Assembly (NCBI RefSeq): GCF_019222765.1
Contig: NZ_CP078145.1
Coordinates: 3,844,001 to 3,908,000, forward strand
Reading direction: 5' to 3'
Source: Nocardia iowensis
GTDB taxonomy: Bacteria; Actinomycetota; Actinomycetes; Mycobacteriales; Mycobacteriaceae
Length of the DNA: 64,000 nucleotides
Shown here: positions 63,300 through 64,000 of the stretch, piece by piece
Position numbering within the stretch: the first letter of the stretch is position 1
How the letters are laid out: each line of letters begins with the position of its first letter
Notes under the pieces: model-generated
Seen by the model: only the letters and a program-made list of their open reading frames with translations
Databases searched by the model: none
What the model was told of the DNA's origin: nothing
Position numbers and translations under genes: made by a program

Positions 63300-63479
63300 T
63301 CAGTGGGTGTGGCATTCGGAGGGGTCTCCCTTCTGATCGCTGAGTTCGCTGACTTGGGTTCCGGCCACTGCGCGCTGTAGGGGAACCTCGAGATGGGTGT
63401 CGTTCGTGCCCTCGTCGATCCGGATACCCGGACACGGGCGCAGCGGGCATGCGCAGGTCGCTGAAGTCCGATGTCGCAC
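63300..63479 (-). CDS. Unknown 59-residue protein
   Basis: GTG 63479 start, product VRHRTSATCACPLRPCPGIR then IDEGTNDTHLEVPLQRAVAG and SELSDQKGDPSECHTH. Three N-terminal cysteines (CAC...C) suggest metal binding. Located between coupled neighbours (8 bases after one stop, 5 before the next start). Confidence 0.45.
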   Translation of the reverse strand: MRHRTSATCACPLRPCPGIRIDEGTNDTHLEVPLQRAVAGTQVSELSDQKGDPSECHTH

Positions 63480-63487
63480 AGCAAATA

Positions 63488-63916
63488 TCAGTTGCGCCGC
63501 TCGTTTTGGTCGGCGATATCGAGCACCCACGCCGCAAGGTCATCGAGGCACCTGACGGCCTTGACGTCGAGCATGCCGATGCGCGATCGCGTCTTGCGGT
63601 GCAGCTCCCAGGGGGAAAGATTCTTGGTCCACAGCGGCCACACCAGGACTGAGCATTCGCGGCAGCGACCCAACCGCCACCGCGTGCCGCGATTTCCGTA
63701 TTGAGCGCCGGGATAGGTGATTCGGCCGTCGTGGCAACGGATAACCTTGGTGAATCGCGGTCCGCCGCCGTTCCATCCCGGACAACGCCAGAACTTGTCA
63801 TAGCACGGCCGGGAGAACCGCCACTAGCGCGAGCGGGGCCGGAATTCCTCGGGGGTGATCGCTGGTGTGGTGGCGGCAGCGTGAGATGACGACGAGGGAT
63901 CTGTGGGGTCGGTCAT
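63488..63916 (-). pseudogene. Unknown protein with in-frame amber codon
   Basis: ATG 63916 has GGAGG upstream and overlaps the previous stop (ATGA). The frame reads MTDPTDPSSSSHAAATTPAI then TPEEFRPRSR, hits TAG at 63824-63826, and continues in the same frame with strong coding: WRFSRPCYDKFWRCPGWNGG, RWRLGRCRECSVLVWPLWTK, SRIGMLDVKAVRCLDDLAAW, stop at 63488. Cysteine pairs (CYDKFWRC, CREC) resemble a small zinc ribbon. A TGG-to-TAG change or two separate cistrons would explain it. Confidence 0.5.
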
Positions 63917-64000
63917 GGGGAACCTCCGTAATGGGCGAAGGGATGAGGTCGCAGATCGAGGTGGTCGCGGATGGCGCTGCGAGAAGCGGCATGCACGAAC
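63913..64000 (-). CDS. C-terminal end of an upstream gene (runs off window)
   Basis: The last 28 codons read FVHAASRSAIRDHLDLRPHP then FAHYGGSP and stop at 63913-63915, overlapping the next start (ATGA). Too short to identify. It shows that the small-gene operon continues beyond the window. Confidence 0.45.
   Translation of the reverse strand, partial: FVHAASRSAIRDHLDLRPHPFAHYGGSP

Noticed and set aside
1..64000. tRNA genes or attachment sites marking element borders
   Set aside because: No tRNA-like TPsiC/anticodon arrangement was recognised by eye, and no direct repeats flanking the conjugative region were found; a computational scan would be needed.

Overview
The window looks like accessory DNA from a high-GC actinomycete of the Nocardia/Rhodococcus type. 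That is inferred from gene content, not from a marker gene: paired XRE-DUF5753/DUF397 regulators, a DUF4192 protein, an IS21 transposase, a very large MobF relaxase, frequent GTG starts and ATGA/GTGA overlaps. No rRNA, tRNA or core housekeeping operon is visible. Many remnants (frameshifts, truncated duplicates, a recombinase, an IS element) mark it as a patchwork of horizontally acquired modules.

Left part (1-15.4 kb): two tandem ATP-grasp genes, the first cut by the window edge. An arsenic-type operon follows: an ArsR-arsenate reductase fusion, a broken VOC gene and a DHA2 MFS exporter, with a palindromic operator. A two-gene convergent module is present twice (2.66-3.48 and 7.26-8.20 kb), largely decayed. 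Next come a toxin-tip remnant with an intact downstream gene, a frameshifted large serine recombinase missing its catalytic N-terminus, a 120-base fragment of a murG-like gene, several unknown genes, and an ECF sigma factor between two unknown genes.

Middle part (15.6-32.2 kb): two paralogous small membrane-protein loci share a hairpin-containing upstream region. A tightly coupled minus-strand operon then encodes a nucleoside hydrolase, a DUF4254 protein and several small unknown proteins. It diverges from a plus-strand operon of two near-duplicate XRE-DUF5753 regulators, a DUF397 protein and a MurG-like glycosyltransferase. The glycosyltransferase converges on a coupled operon (dTDP-glucose 4,6-dehydratase, ATP-grasp ligase, DegT aminotransferase, low-molecular-weight phosphatase), which together suggest synthesis and transfer of a modified amino sugar. 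A GNAT gene and an XRE regulator coupled to a peptide deformylase close this part.

The 32.2-38.2 kb stretch is a junction zone: a NUDIX pseudogene, a SUKH-like gene, small unknown genes and a defective IS21 element whose istA runs into the tail of istB.

Right part (38.2-64 kb, almost all minus strand) is the backbone of a conjugative plasmid or integrative conjugative element: a 1,993-residue relaxase-helicase with a possible oriT at its start, SSB, DUF4192, a NADAR-SLOG fusion, a primase-polymerase, a ParB-domain protein, a yraN-comM-dprA-like set, an N6-adenine-type methyltransferase, DUF932, and a train of small coupled genes. No type IV secretion or coupling-protein gene is seen; these would have to lie outside the window. 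Several genes here carry single-base frameshifts, some at short runs of one base, so sequencing error should be excluded before calling them pseudogenes.
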